Positions 53,584 to 62,924 of a stretch of DNA of 64,000 nt are shown here, one piece after another. The translations under genes and the position numbers were made by a program. Each line of letters opens with the position of its first letter. The first letter of the stretch is position 1. The notes beneath the pieces were generated by a model. The model was not told the DNA's origin. It did no database searches and saw only the letters and a program-made list of their open reading frames with translations. The stretch comes from Solimonas flava DSM 18980 (GTDB lineage Bacteria; Pseudomonadota; Gammaproteobacteria; Nevskiales; Nevskiaceae), in the NCBI RefSeq assembly GCF_000426685.1, contig NZ_KE384553.1:266906-330905 (forward strand). Direction: 5' to 3'.

Positions 53584-54588
53584 ATGGACGTGAAGAGAGC
53601 TTGGAGATTCGCCGCAGCGGCCGCGCTCGGCGTGCTGGCCGGCAGCGCCGCCTGGGCGCAGGACGAAGCGGCCGGTGAATCGCCGGGAAAGCAGGGGGCG
53701 GTCAAGCCGATGCCGGCCGAGATCATGCCGCGCACGCCCGAGTCGCTGCTGCTCGACATCAAGAACACCGGCGAGCATCTGATCGCCGTCGGTGACCGCG
53801 GCGCGATCATCGTCTCCAACAACGGCAAGGACTGGGCGCAGGTCGAGGTGCCGGTGCGTGCGGCGCTGACCGCGGTCGCGTTCGCCGATCCGAAGCATGG
53901 CTGGGCCGCCGGCCACGACGCGGCGATCGTGCACACCGACGACGGCGGACGCACCTGGAAGCTGCAGAACTTCCAGCCCGAGCTTGAAAAGCCGGTGCTG
54001 AGCCTGCTCGCGCTCGACGCGCAGCACGCGCTGGCGGTCGGCGCCTACGGGCTGATGCTGGAGACCACGGATGCCGGCTCGACCTGGAACGAGGTCGACA
54101 CGCACGGCTTCGACGAGGACGAGCTGCATCTGAATGCGATCGCCAAGCTCAACAACGGCGACCTGTTCATCGCCGGCGAGCAGGGCCTGCTGGCGATCTC
54201 GACCGACGCCGGCGCCAACTGGCAGAAGCAGGAATCGCCGTATGACGGCTCGTATTTCGGCGTGCTGCCGCACGGCGAGAAGGGCGCCATCATCTTCGGC
54301 CTGCGCGGCAACGTCTACCTCAGCGACGATGCGCGCTCGGGCAAGTGGACGCAGCTGCAGACCGGCACCGTCGCGTCGATGTTCGGCGGCGCCGCGGTGC
54401 CCGGCGACGGCGAGGTGCTGGTGGGGCTCAATGGCGTGATCGTGACGGTCTCGGCGGAGGGCAAGGTCGAGACGCTGCAGTCGCCGGCCGGCACACCGCT
54501 GTCCGGCGTGCTGCCGTACGGCGACGTGCTGCTCGCCGTCGGCGAATCCGGCGTGCAGCCGATCCCGCTGTCCCGTCCGCTGAAGTAA
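53584..54588 (+). CDS. YCF48-related beta-propeller protein
   Basis: A 334-residue protein with a signal peptide (FAAAAALGVLAGSAAWA). The mature part has repeating blades of the YCF48/BNR type, such as AVGDRGAIIVSNNGKDW, AAGHDAAIVHTDDGGRTW, AVGAYGLMLETTDAGSTW and AGEQGLLAISTDAGANW. It lies between DUF1329 and an RND permease, the usual order, so it is probably a periplasmic part of that transporter. Function beyond this is unknown. Confidence 0.88.
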   Translation: MDVKRAWRFAAAAALGVLAGSAAWAQDEAAGESPGKQGAVKPMPAEIMPRTPESLLLDIKNTGEHLIAVGDRGAIIVSNNGKDWAQVEVPVRAALTAVAFADPKHGWAAGHDAAIVHTDDGGRTWKLQNFQPELEKPVLSLLALDAQHALAVGAYGLMLETTDAGSTWNEVDTHGFDEDELHLNAIAKLNNGDLFIAGEQGLLAISTDAGANWQKQESPYDGSYFGVLPHGEKGAIIFGLRGNVYLSDDARSGKWTQLQTGTVASMFGGAAVPGDGEVLVGLNGVIVTVSAEGKVETLQSPAGTPLSGVLPYGDVLLAVGESGVQPIPLSRPLK

Positions 54589-54603
54589 CCGGGCCTGATA
54601 TCC

Positions 54604-57429
54604 ATGAGTGACAAGCACGAACTGACCCGCACGCAACGCATCCTGCGCGCGATCGAACCGCTGATCTACGCCAGGCGCGGCCTGACGATGGCGATCCTCG
54701 TCATCGCCACCGTGTTCCTGTTCTGGCAGATGATGCAGATCAAGCGCGACGCCGGCTTCGACAAGTCGATTCCGCTCGAGCATCCGTACATGCAGGTGCT
54801 CAAGCAGTACATGGCCGAGTTCGGCGGCGCCAACACGGTGCTGATCGCGCTGGTGCAGAAGCCGGGCAAGGGCGACATCTACAACGAGAAGTTCCTGACC
54901 TCGCTGAAGACGGCGACCGACGAGATCTTCTTCCTGCCGGGCGTCGACCGCTCGCGCGTGTCGTCGATCTTCACGCCGGACGTGCGCTACATCGAGGTCG
55001 TCGAAGGCGGCTTCGCCGGCGGCAACGTGATCCCGGCCGACTACCAGCCGACGCAGAAGTACTTCGACATGGTCCGCGCCAACGTCGGCAAGGGCGGCCA
55101 CGTCGGCCGCTATGTCGCCAAGGACCAGAACGGCGCGATGATCTACTCGGAGCTGCTCGAGGTCGACCCGGTCAGCGGCGAGAAGCTCGACTACGAGAAG
55201 GTGGCGCAGGGGCTGGAGGAGAAGCTGCGTGGCCGCTTCGTCAATCCGAAGAAGATCCTCTACAAGCTCAAGAGCGACAAGGGACCGCTGAAGGCGGGAA
55301 CCCAGGTCGGCGAGGGCTTCGTCGACTACGGCTGGAAGCTGGCGCTGCAGAACTTCGAGGTTGCGGACCCGCGCGATCCGAACGCCAAGCCGATCACCGT
55401 GCACGGCTACGAGGTGACGACGGAGACCGTCGACAATCCGCAGTACAACCCCGACATCGACGTCCATATCGTCGGCTTCGCCAAGGTTGTCGGCGACGTC
55501 ATCGACGCCACCATGCAGGTCGTGCTGTTCTTCCTGCTGACGCTGGTGATGACGCTGATCCTGCTGTGGCTGTACGTCGGCAGCTTCAAGCTCGCGATCC
55601 TGCCGCTGATCTGCTCGGTCACCGCCGTGATCTGGGAGTTCGGCCTGCTGCGCCTGATGGGCAAGGGCCTCGATCCGTTCGCGATCCTGGTGCCGTTCCT
55701 GATCCTGGCGGTGTCGGTCAGCCATGGCGTGCAGTACGTCAACGCCTGGGTCGGCGAGATCACCATGAACCGCCGCAACAGCTTCGACGCCTCGCTCGAA
55801 ACCTGGCGGCGTCTGGCGATCTACGGAACGATGGCGATCATGACCGACGTCGTCGGCTTCGCGCTGATCGGCCTGATCCCGATCGACATCATCCGCGAGA
55901 TGGCGCTCAACGCGACGCTCGGCATGGCCGCGATCATCATCACCAACAAGGTGATGATGCCGATCATGCTGACCTGGGTCGATATCGGCGATCCGGTCGC
56001 GTTCCAGCAGAAGCAGGATTCGCGCGACAGCGTGTTCGATCCGCTGTGGCACCTGATTTCGAACATGGTGCGCCCGGCGCCGGCGGTCATCGCCATCGTC
56101 ATCGGCGCGGGCCTGTTCGGCTGGAGCCTGTGGAAGGGAGAGGAACTGCAGGTCGGCGACAGTCAGGCCGGCGTGCCGGAACTGCTGCCCGATTCCCGCT
56201 TCAACCAGGACATGGCGGCGATCAACGCCAACTTCACGGTCGGTACCGATATCTTCAAGATCGTCGCCGAGATGGATCCTGAAGCCTGCGTGCGTTACGA
56301 CATGATGGAGCAGGTCGACCGCTTCGATCAGCACATGGAGAACACGGTCGGCGTGCAGAGCATCCTGTCGCTGCCGTGGGCGGCCAAGCAGGTCAATTCG
56401 GCGTTCTCGGAAGCGGCGCCGAAGTTCCGCGTGCTGCCGCGCAACCAGTACGCGATCGTGCAGGCGATCACACCGATCCCGACCTCGTCCGGCCTGCTCA
56501 GCCCGGACTGCTCGGCGCTGGCCGTGTTCGTGTTCACCAAGGACCATACCGCAGCCACGCTGGAGCGCATCGTCGACGACACCAAGGCGTTCAACAAGAG
56601 CAACGCCGCCGAGTTCTTCGAGACGCACAAGGACGTCGATGCCAAGTACTGCGACGCCAAGCTCGACGCGCGCCGCGACGTGGGCGTTACGCGCGTGAAG
56701 ATGGAGAAGTACGTCGAGAAGCTGAAGAAGAGCGGCAAGAAGCTCAGCGACAGCGAAATCGCCGAGAACGCCAAGGTCAAGGACCTGACCGCCAAGTACG
56801 AGGCGGCCAAGGACAAGCTCAAGGGCATGGACAAGGCCTGTCCGGTGAACTTCGCGCTGGCGACCGGCAACGTCGGCGTGATGGCGGCGACCAACGAGGA
56901 AGTGCACCGCCTCGAGCGGCCGATCCTCTACATCGTCTACGCCGGCATCATCATCTGCGTGTTTCTGTCGTTCTTCGAGTGGCAGTCGATCGTTTCGATC
57001 ATGCTGCCGCTGGCGCTGGTTTCGTTCATGGCCTACGCGGTGATGGCGATCCTGGGCATCGGCATGAAGGTGGCGACGCTGCCGGTCGTCGCGCTCGCCG
57101 CCGGCATCGGCGTCGACTACGGCATTTACGTCTACGCGACGCTCGCCGATGCCACGGCCGGCGGCTACAAGCTGCGCGACGCCTACTTCAAGACGCTGAA
57201 GATGACCGGCAAGGCCGTGGTGTTCACCGGCATCACGCTCGGCATCGGCGTCGCGACCTGGCTGTGGTCGGGCCTGCAGTTCCAGCGCGACATGGGCAAG
57301 CTGCTGGTCTTCATGTTCACCGCGAACATGTTCGGCGCGATTCTGCTGCTGCCGGCGATCGCCTCGTTCCTGCTCAAGCCGCGCGAACTCGCGCCGGGCG
57401 AGGCGCCGGTCTTCAAGCCGCGCCACTGA
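54604..57429 (+). CDS. RND/MMPL superfamily permease
   Basis: A 941-residue membrane protein. The first membrane helix (LTMAILVIATVFLFWQMM) is followed by a large periplasmic loop, then a sterol-sensing-like five-helix bundle (residues 295-480), a second periplasmic loop and a second bundle (775-930). The second loop includes a Lys-rich coiled coil (about 695-760; LKKSGKKLSDSEIAENAKVK) that most relatives I know lack. It belongs to the DUF1329-YCF48-RND cassette, proposed to move lipids or steroids across the envelope, and ends at a strong terminator. Confidence 0.9.
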   Translation: MSDKHELTRTQRILRAIEPLIYARRGLTMAILVIATVFLFWQMMQIKRDAGFDKSIPLEHPYMQVLKQYMAEFGGANTVLIALVQKPGKGDIYNEKFLTSLKTATDEIFFLPGVDRSRVSSIFTPDVRYIEVVEGGFAGGNVIPADYQPTQKYFDMVRANVGKGGHVGRYVAKDQNGAMIYSELLEVDPVSGEKLDYEKVAQGLEEKLRGRFVNPKKILYKLKSDKGPLKAGTQVGEGFVDYGWKLALQNFEVADPRDPNAKPITVHGYEVTTETVDNPQYNPDIDVHIVGFAKVVGDVIDATMQVVLFFLLTLVMTLILLWLYVGSFKLAILPLICSVTAVIWEFGLLRLMGKGLDPFAILVPFLILAVSVSHGVQYVNAWVGEITMNRRNSFDASLETWRRLAIYGTMAIMTDVVGFALIGLIPIDIIREMALNATLGMAAIIITNKVMMPIMLTWVDIGDPVAFQQKQDSRDSVFDPLWHLISNMVRPAPAVIAIVIGAGLFGWSLWKGEELQVGDSQAGVPELLPDSRFNQDMAAINANFTVGTDIFKIVAEMDPEACVRYDMMEQVDRFDQHMENTVGVQSILSLPWAAKQVNSAFSEAAPKFRVLPRNQYAIVQAITPIPTSSGLLSPDCSALAVFVFTKDHTAATLERIVDDTKAFNKSNAAEFFETHKDVDAKYCDAKLDARRDVGVTRVKMEKYVEKLKKSGKKLSDSEIAENAKVKDLTAKYEAAKDKLKGMDKACPVNFALATGNVGVMAATNEEVHRLERPILYIVYAGIIICVFLSFFEWQSIVSIMLPLALVSFMAYAVMAILGIGMKVATLPVVALAAGIGVDYGIYVYATLADATAGGYKLRDAYFKTLKMTGKAVVFTGITLGIGVATWLWSGLQFQRDMGKLLVFMFTANMFGAILLLPAIASFLLKPRELAPGEAPVFKPRH

Positions 57430-57455
57430 GGCCGCTTTCGTTGCGTCTGCGTTCG

Positions 57456-57484
57456 ATGGCCCACCTCGCGTGGGCCATTTTTTT
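57456..57484 (+). terminator. Terminator of the DUF1329-YCF48-RND operon
   Basis: ATGGCCCAC (57456-57464) pairs with GTGGGCCAT (57470-57478) and is followed by a run of seven T residues. It separates this operon from the tolC-like gene. Confidence 0.92.
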
Positions 57485-57616
57485 GGCGCGGCGATTTCTT
57501 ACCGACAAAGTTCATCGTCTGCGGCCATAATGCCAACGGCACGCCCGCGGGCACGGCGCGCCCACGTAGAAGCGACGGGCTGCCGGGTCGGGCGGCTGCT
57601 AACGAGGAATCTGGGG

Positions 57617-59029
57617 ATGCTGTTTCGCACGAGACTGTACCGGTCATGCGGCCGGGCATGGGCACTGTTGTGCGTCGTGGCGGCTGCGCAGGCGGCGGCC
57701 CAGGACGTCGCATCGCCACCGCCGTCCGGGCCCGCCGATCTGCTGTCGATCTGCGGCGACGCCTTGCAGCTCAATCCCGCCTACGAGGCGGCGCGCGCGC
57801 AGTTCTTCGCGGCCCGGCAGCTGCTGCCGCTGGCGCGCGGCAAGCTGCTGCCGCAGCTCGAAGCCGGCGCGCAGTTCGCGTGGACGCACGACGACACCGA
57901 CGTCACCTATTACGACATCTACCACGTGTCGGTGAACGACACCTACACCCGCACCGTCTACGGTGCGCAGCTGACGCAGGCGCTGTACCGGCCCGACCTG
58001 TTTCTCGGTCTGTCGAAGGCCGAGATGCAGCAGAAGCAGGCGAGCTTCGGGCTCGACGCCGCGCAGGACGGCCTGCTGATCGAGGTCGCGTCGGCCTATT
58101 TCGCGGTGCTGGCGGCGCGCGACGCGCTGGTCTTCGCCAAGGCCGAGACCAAGACCCTGGCCGAGCAGCTCGACTACATCAGCTCGCGCGCCGAGGCCGG
58201 CCTGGCGACGCAGGCCAACGTCAAGGAGGCGCAGGCCGCGCACGAACTGGCGATCGCCGACCAGACGGCCGCCGAGAACACGCTGGCCGCGTCGCGCATG
58301 TCGCTCGAGGCGCTGACCGGCAAGAGCTACGGCGAGCTCAAGGTGCTGCCGCCGAACACGCCGCTGGCGCCGCCGCAGCCGCTCGACGAGTCGGTCTGGG
58401 TGCAGCGCGCGCAGAGCGAGAACCCGCAGGTGCTCGCCAGCCGCGCGGCGCTGGAGATCGCCAAGATCGAGCGCCGCGTCGCCCAGGTCGGCCGCTATCC
58501 GAAGGTCGACATCGTCGGCACCGCCTATTCGCTCGACAACGGCGGCGGCATCACCGGTGACCGCAATCAGGACGACGCCCAGATCGGCATCAAGTTCGGC
58601 ATGCCGCTGTTCACCGGCGGCCAGCTGACGGCGGCGATTCGCGGCGCCGAGGAGCTGCAGAAGAAGGCCGAGGCCGAGGAGCGCAACGCCGTCGCCAAGG
58701 CCGTGCGCGACACCCGCATCGCCTATCTCAACAGCTCGGCCGGCCTGCAGCGCGTGCTGGCGCTGCGTCGTGCGGTGGAAGCGGCGATCGAGGCCGAGGC
58801 CTCGGCGCGCGCCGGCTACGACGCCGGCACGCTGACCAATGCCGACGTGCTCGACGCGATCGACCGCCGCTACCAGGCCGAGGCCAATTACGCCAACGCC
58901 CGCTACATGTTCCTCGTCAATTCGCTGAAGCTGAAGCAGTCGGCCGGCAATCTGCTGACGGCGGATCTGGCGCAGATCAACCGCCTGCTGCAGTCGCCCG
59001 CGACGGCGCCGGCGCCGACGCAGCACTGA
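57617..59029 (+). CDS. TolC family outer-membrane efflux protein
   Basis: A 470-residue protein with signal peptide ending in AAAQA/AAQ. Two repeats of the OEP fold are seen: ALQLNPAYEAARAQFFAARQ, QQKQASFGLDAAQDGLLIEVASAYFAVLAARDAL and, in the second half, RVLALRRAVEAAIEAEASARAGYDAGTLTNADVLDA. It probably forms the outer-membrane channel for the HlyD-like protein encoded 16 bp downstream. It starts a new operon after a strong terminator. Confidence 0.94.
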   Translation: MLFRTRLYRSCGRAWALLCVVAAAQAAAQDVASPPPSGPADLLSICGDALQLNPAYEAARAQFFAARQLLPLARGKLLPQLEAGAQFAWTHDDTDVTYYDIYHVSVNDTYTRTVYGAQLTQALYRPDLFLGLSKAEMQQKQASFGLDAAQDGLLIEVASAYFAVLAARDALVFAKAETKTLAEQLDYISSRAEAGLATQANVKEAQAAHELAIADQTAAENTLAASRMSLEALTGKSYGELKVLPPNTPLAPPQPLDESVWVQRAQSENPQVLASRAALEIAKIERRVAQVGRYPKVDIVGTAYSLDNGGGITGDRNQDDAQIGIKFGMPLFTGGQLTAAIRGAEELQKKAEAEERNAVAKAVRDTRIAYLNSSAGLQRVLALRRAVEAAIEAEASARAGYDAGTLTNADVLDAIDRRYQAEANYANARYMFLVNSLKLKQSAGNLLTADLAQINRLLQSPATAPAPTQH

Positions 59030-59045
59030 AGGCCGGACCCGCACG

Positions 59046-61382
59046 ATGCATCGCTACCGCCGGTTCGTCGCTGCGTCGGTCGCAGATCTCGGCGTCCAGG
59101 TCGAGCTGTCGGGCGGCGAGGGCCTGCCGCGCCTGCGCCTGAGCGCCGACGAATACCGGCTCGCGCAGCTGTTCGACGGCGCGCGCGGACCGGACGAGCG
59201 CCTGGCCGCGGCGCGTGCGCTCGACATCGACACCAGCGCGGCGCGGCTCGAAGGCCTGGCCGACCGCCTCGCGCGCGCCCAGGTCCTGCAGCGCGGCACG
59301 CACGAGACGCTGCCGGTGCCGGCGCAGTCGGTCGACGAAGCGCGCGAGCTGGGCTGGCTCGATGGCCACGTCGGTCGGGCCGGGCGCACGCACGAGCCGC
59401 TGGCGCTGCCGCCGTCGTCGATGCCGGGCTCGCGCCTCAGTCCGGGCCTGCTCGGCGGCCTCGCCGGCCTGGTCGGCCGGCGCGGTCGCGCCAATCACAT
59501 CGATCTGCCGCTGTCGCCCGGCGGCCTGGTCGCGCTGGGCCGCCCGTTCGCTGCGCCGCTGGCTTCGCGCGCCGGGCTCTACACGCTGCTGTTCCTGGTC
59601 GTGACGCTGGCGGTCGCGTTCTACCAGCGCCGCTTCGACGCGGCGCGCCACGTCGCCATGCTCGCGCATCTGTGGCCGTTCCTCGGCGCCGCGGTGCTGT
59701 CGGCCTATCTCGTCAATCTGGTGTCGATGGCGGCGCGCGCGGCGGCGGTCGCGCGCTACACGCCGAGCCGGCCGCGCGTCGGCCTGCGCATCACCTCGCT
59801 GTATCTGCCGGCCCTGTTCGTCGACACCGCCGGCCCGGCCGAACACGCCGGCCGCGCGACGCGCCTGCGCATCGTCGGCAGCCCGCTGGTCGCCACGCTC
59901 GGCCTGTTCGTGCTGGCGACGCTGCTGTGGTTCCTGACGCATCTGACGCAGCCGCGGCTGGCGGCGTTCTGTGTCGCGACGATGGCCGCCTGCGTGATGT
60001 CGACGGTGATCCGCATCAATCCCATCGCGCGCCGCGACGGTTACTTCCTGCTGCTCAATACTTTCGGCGTTTCCGACCTGCGCGAAACGGCGGCGCTGGT
60101 GTTCTTCGGCTTCGGCCGGCGGCCCTGGCAGGTCGCGCGGCGCGAGGTGCCGTCGTCGGTACTGCGTCTCTACGCCTGGCTGGTCGGCGCGTTCTGGCTG
60201 CTGGTCGCGGTGATGATCTTCAATTACTCCGGGCGCTGGCTGGTCGAGCATCTGCGCGGGGTGGGTTTCCTGTTGGTGGCAGCGGTTTTGGGGGTGTACA
60301 TGGTCAAGCAGATGGGCAAGACGGACTCGGCACGCAGCAGCCTCGGCTGGACGTTCTCGTGGTGGCCGTTCTCGGAGAAGACGACCTGGATCGCGGTGAC
60401 CGTGCTGCTGATCGGTCTGATTCCGTATCCGTACGAGCCGAGCGGCGACATGATCGTGCTGCCGCGCGCGCAGGCCGACGTCCGCGCGCTGGTCGCCGGC
60501 GACATCCGCGAGGTCCTCGTCAAGGAAGGCGACACGGTCGCGGCCGGGCAGGTCATCGTGCGGCTTTCCGACGACGTCTACGCCGCCAAGCTCGCCGCCA
60601 GCGAAGCGCAGCTTGCGTCGCTGAAGTCGGATCTGGCGCTGGCGCAGAAGGGCGGCAAGCCGGAGGAGGTCGAGGTCGCCCGGCAGGCGGTCGCGACGGC
60701 GCGCACCAAGGCCGAGTTCTCGCGCATCAACGCGCAGCGCCTCGCCCAGGCCTACCAGCGCAAGGCGGTGACCTCGCAGGAATACGACCGCGCCCGCGGC
60801 CAGGCCGAAGTCGACGCGCAGCTGCTGCGCGAGGCCGAGCAGCAGCTGGCGCTGGTCTCCAGCCCGGCTGCCGCCGATCGCCTCGACTCGATCCGTGCCG
60901 ACCTGCAGCGCGTCGAGGCCGAGCTCAAGTTCAACCGCCAGCAGCTCGGCTACACCGAGGTGAAGGCGCCGATCGTCGGTCGCATCGTGTCCGGTACGTT
61001 GCAGTTCGCGCACGGCAACTACCTGAACGTCGGCGAGCGCGTCGCCATCATCGAGGATGCCGGCGCCAAGCGCGCCGAGATCAAGATGCCGGAGTCGTCG
61101 ATCGGCGCCGCCAAGGTCGGCAATACCGCCTGGGCCAAGTCCTGGGCGTATCCGTGGCACAGCTTCGCCGGCACCGTCTCGGCGATCGCGCCGGCCGCCG
61201 AGGACAGCCCGTACGGCAAGGTCGTGCGCGTCGAGATGGAAGTCGATGATCCGCAGGATCTGCTGAAGTCCGGCATGACCGGCAGCGCCAAGGTCGACGG
61301 CGGCTGGAGCCTGGCCGGCGTGGTCTTCACGCGTGCGCTGGTCCGCTTCGTGTTCGTCGAGGTCTGGTCCTGGCTGCCCTGA
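59046..61382 (+). CDS. M50-like pseudoprotease fused to an HlyD adaptor
   Basis: A 778-residue fusion. Residues 1-90 form a PqqD/winged-helix-like domain (RLRLSADEYRLAQLFDG). Residues 175-420 form a multi-helix site-2-protease-like membrane domain. Where HExxH is expected, residues 224-228 read NLVSM. The second motif is kept (INPIARRDGYFLLLNTFGVSDLR, 324-346, D331-G332), as is YLPALFVDTAG (253-263). Residues 450-750 form an HlyD/lipoyl adaptor with a long coiled coil and KAPIVGRIVSG. Such M50-HlyD fusions accompany peptide or protein exporters. With TolC just upstream this looks like an envelope export machine. Confidence 0.82.
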   Translation: MHRYRRFVAASVADLGVQVELSGGEGLPRLRLSADEYRLAQLFDGARGPDERLAAARALDIDTSAARLEGLADRLARAQVLQRGTHETLPVPAQSVDEARELGWLDGHVGRAGRTHEPLALPPSSMPGSRLSPGLLGGLAGLVGRRGRANHIDLPLSPGGLVALGRPFAAPLASRAGLYTLLFLVVTLAVAFYQRRFDAARHVAMLAHLWPFLGAAVLSAYLVNLVSMAARAAAVARYTPSRPRVGLRITSLYLPALFVDTAGPAEHAGRATRLRIVGSPLVATLGLFVLATLLWFLTHLTQPRLAAFCVATMAACVMSTVIRINPIARRDGYFLLLNTFGVSDLRETAALVFFGFGRRPWQVARREVPSSVLRLYAWLVGAFWLLVAVMIFNYSGRWLVEHLRGVGFLLVAAVLGVYMVKQMGKTDSARSSLGWTFSWWPFSEKTTWIAVTVLLIGLIPYPYEPSGDMIVLPRAQADVRALVAGDIREVLVKEGDTVAAGQVIVRLSDDVYAAKLAASEAQLASLKSDLALAQKGGKPEEVEVARQAVATARTKAEFSRINAQRLAQAYQRKAVTSQEYDRARGQAEVDAQLLREAEQQLALVSSPAAADRLDSIRADLQRVEAELKFNRQQLGYTEVKAPIVGRIVSGTLQFAHGNYLNVGERVAIIEDAGAKRAEIKMPESSIGAAKVGNTAWAKSWAYPWHSFAGTVSAIAPAAEDSPYGKVVRVEMEVDDPQDLLKSGMTGSAKVDGGWSLAGVVFTRALVRFVFVEVWSWLP

Positions 61383-61445
61383 GCATGACGCTCGCGCCGT
61401 GCCGCCTGTGCCTGATGCCCGCGTGCGGGCGGGAGAGTCTGCGCC

Positions 61446-62924
61446 ATGACTGACGCGGCGTGGCCCTTGCGCGAAGCCGATTTCCGCCTGACCTGCGAGA
61501 ACGGCTTCGGCGACGGCTGGAACCACTACGCGCACAGCATGGCGTGGTTCCGCGGTCGCCTGTACGTCGGTACGACGCGGGCGACGATGGCGATGAACAA
61601 GTGGGTGATCCCGCGGCCGGAGATGCGGCCGTGGCCGGTCGAGTGCCCGGAGGACGTCTACGATGTGCCGCGCCAGGCCGAGATCTGGGAATACACCCCG
61701 GAGACCGATACCTGGCTGCGCGTCTATCAGGCGCCGCTGGTGCCGGGCCGCGAGCTCAAGCGTCTGGTGCCGCGCTACATCGGCTTTCGCGGCATCACCG
61801 TGTTCCAGGGGCCGCAGGACAGCGCGCCGTGCCTCTACGTCTCGACCTGGGCGCCGCTGCAGGCCGAGCCGCCGGACATCCTGCGCAGCGAGGACGGCCG
61901 CGAGTTCGGCTCGGTGCCGCGCCCGCCGTGGGACACCGTGGTGCGCTCGTTCCGCACGCTGCAGGTCTTCAACGGCCGCGTGCACACCTCGCCGACCAGC
62001 TCGACCGCGGTCGCGCGCCGCACGCAGGACTCGGTCGGCTCGGACTCGACGATCTACGCCTGCGACGATCTGATCGGCGGCCGCTGGCAGGCGGCGAGCG
62101 CCGAGGGCTTCGGCTTTCGCGCCAACGTCACCGTGTTCGAGATGGCGCTGTTCGACGGCCACCTCTACGCCGGCACCGTCAATCCGGTCACCGGCCTCGA
62201 AGTGTGGAAGACCCGCGGCGGCGATCTGCCGTACCGCTGGACGCGCGTGCTGACGCGCGGCGCCTGGCGCGGCAAGCTCAACGAAGTCGGCGGCAGCTTC
62301 TGCGAGTTCAACGGCGCGCTGTACCTGGGCACCGGCATCGCCAACGGCGGCTACCACCGCGCCGCCAACGTCGGCCCGGGCGCGGCCGAGGTCATCCGCA
62401 TCTGGCCGGACGACAGCTGGGAGCTGATCGTCGGCGAATCGCGGCTGACGCCGGACGGCGCCCGCTATCCGCTGTCGGGTTACGCGCCGGGCTTCGATTC
62501 GCTGTTCAACGGCTACATGTGGCGCATGGCCGCGCACGCCGGCCATCTGTACGTCGGCACCTTCAACTGGGCCAACATGCTGCCGTACCTGCCGACCTAC
62601 GTCTGGCCCGAGGACGTGGTGGCGATGATGTACCGCTGGGGCGAGGAGAACCTGATCCGCCGCTTCGGCGGCTGCGAGCTGTGGCGCACCCGCGACGGCA
62701 TCCTCTGGGAGCCGGTCACGCGCAACGGCTTCGGCAACAAGTACAACTGGGGCATCCGCAATCTCGTGTCGACGCCGCACGGCCTGTTCGTCGGCACCGC
62801 CAATCCGTTCGGGCCGACGGTCGCGCAGCGCATCGACGGCCACCGCTGGCAGTACGTGCACAACCCGCGCGGCGGCTGCGAGGTCTGGCTCGGCCAGCCC
62901 GCGGCGGCGGAGACGCCGGCATGA
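61446..62924 (+). CDS. Beta-propeller protein with Asp-box-like repeats
   Basis: A 492-residue protein without a signal peptide that I do not recognise by name. The pattern LYVGT or close variants recurs (residues 39, 130, 240, 292, 368 and 446), which suggests about seven propeller blades. Asp-box-like segments follow some of these (ILRSEDGREF, EVWKTRGGD, ELWRTRDGILW). Conserved aromatic and Gly residues suggest a ligand-binding face. It sits between the HlyD fusion and the sulfotransferase-like gene, whose start overlaps its stop by 4 nt (ATGA). Confidence 0.7.
   Translation: MTDAAWPLREADFRLTCENGFGDGWNHYAHSMAWFRGRLYVGTTRATMAMNKWVIPRPEMRPWPVECPEDVYDVPRQAEIWEYTPETDTWLRVYQAPLVPGRELKRLVPRYIGFRGITVFQGPQDSAPCLYVSTWAPLQAEPPDILRSEDGREFGSVPRPPWDTVVRSFRTLQVFNGRVHTSPTSSTAVARRTQDSVGSDSTIYACDDLIGGRWQAASAEGFGFRANVTVFEMALFDGHLYAGTVNPVTGLEVWKTRGGDLPYRWTRVLTRGAWRGKLNEVGGSFCEFNGALYLGTGIANGGYHRAANVGPGAAEVIRIWPDDSWELIVGESRLTPDGARYPLSGYAPGFDSLFNGYMWRMAAHAGHLYVGTFNWANMLPYLPTYVWPEDVVAMMYRWGEENLIRRFGGCELWRTRDGILWEPVTRNGFGNKYNWGIRNLVSTPHGLFVGTANPFGPTVAQRIDGHRWQYVHNPRGGCEVWLGQPAAAETPA

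Noticed and set aside
58977-62861. Very long minus-strand frame opposite the HlyD and propeller genes
   Set aside because: Arg/Ala/Asp/His-rich antisense translation without recognisable domains; the plus-strand genes have clear family motifs.
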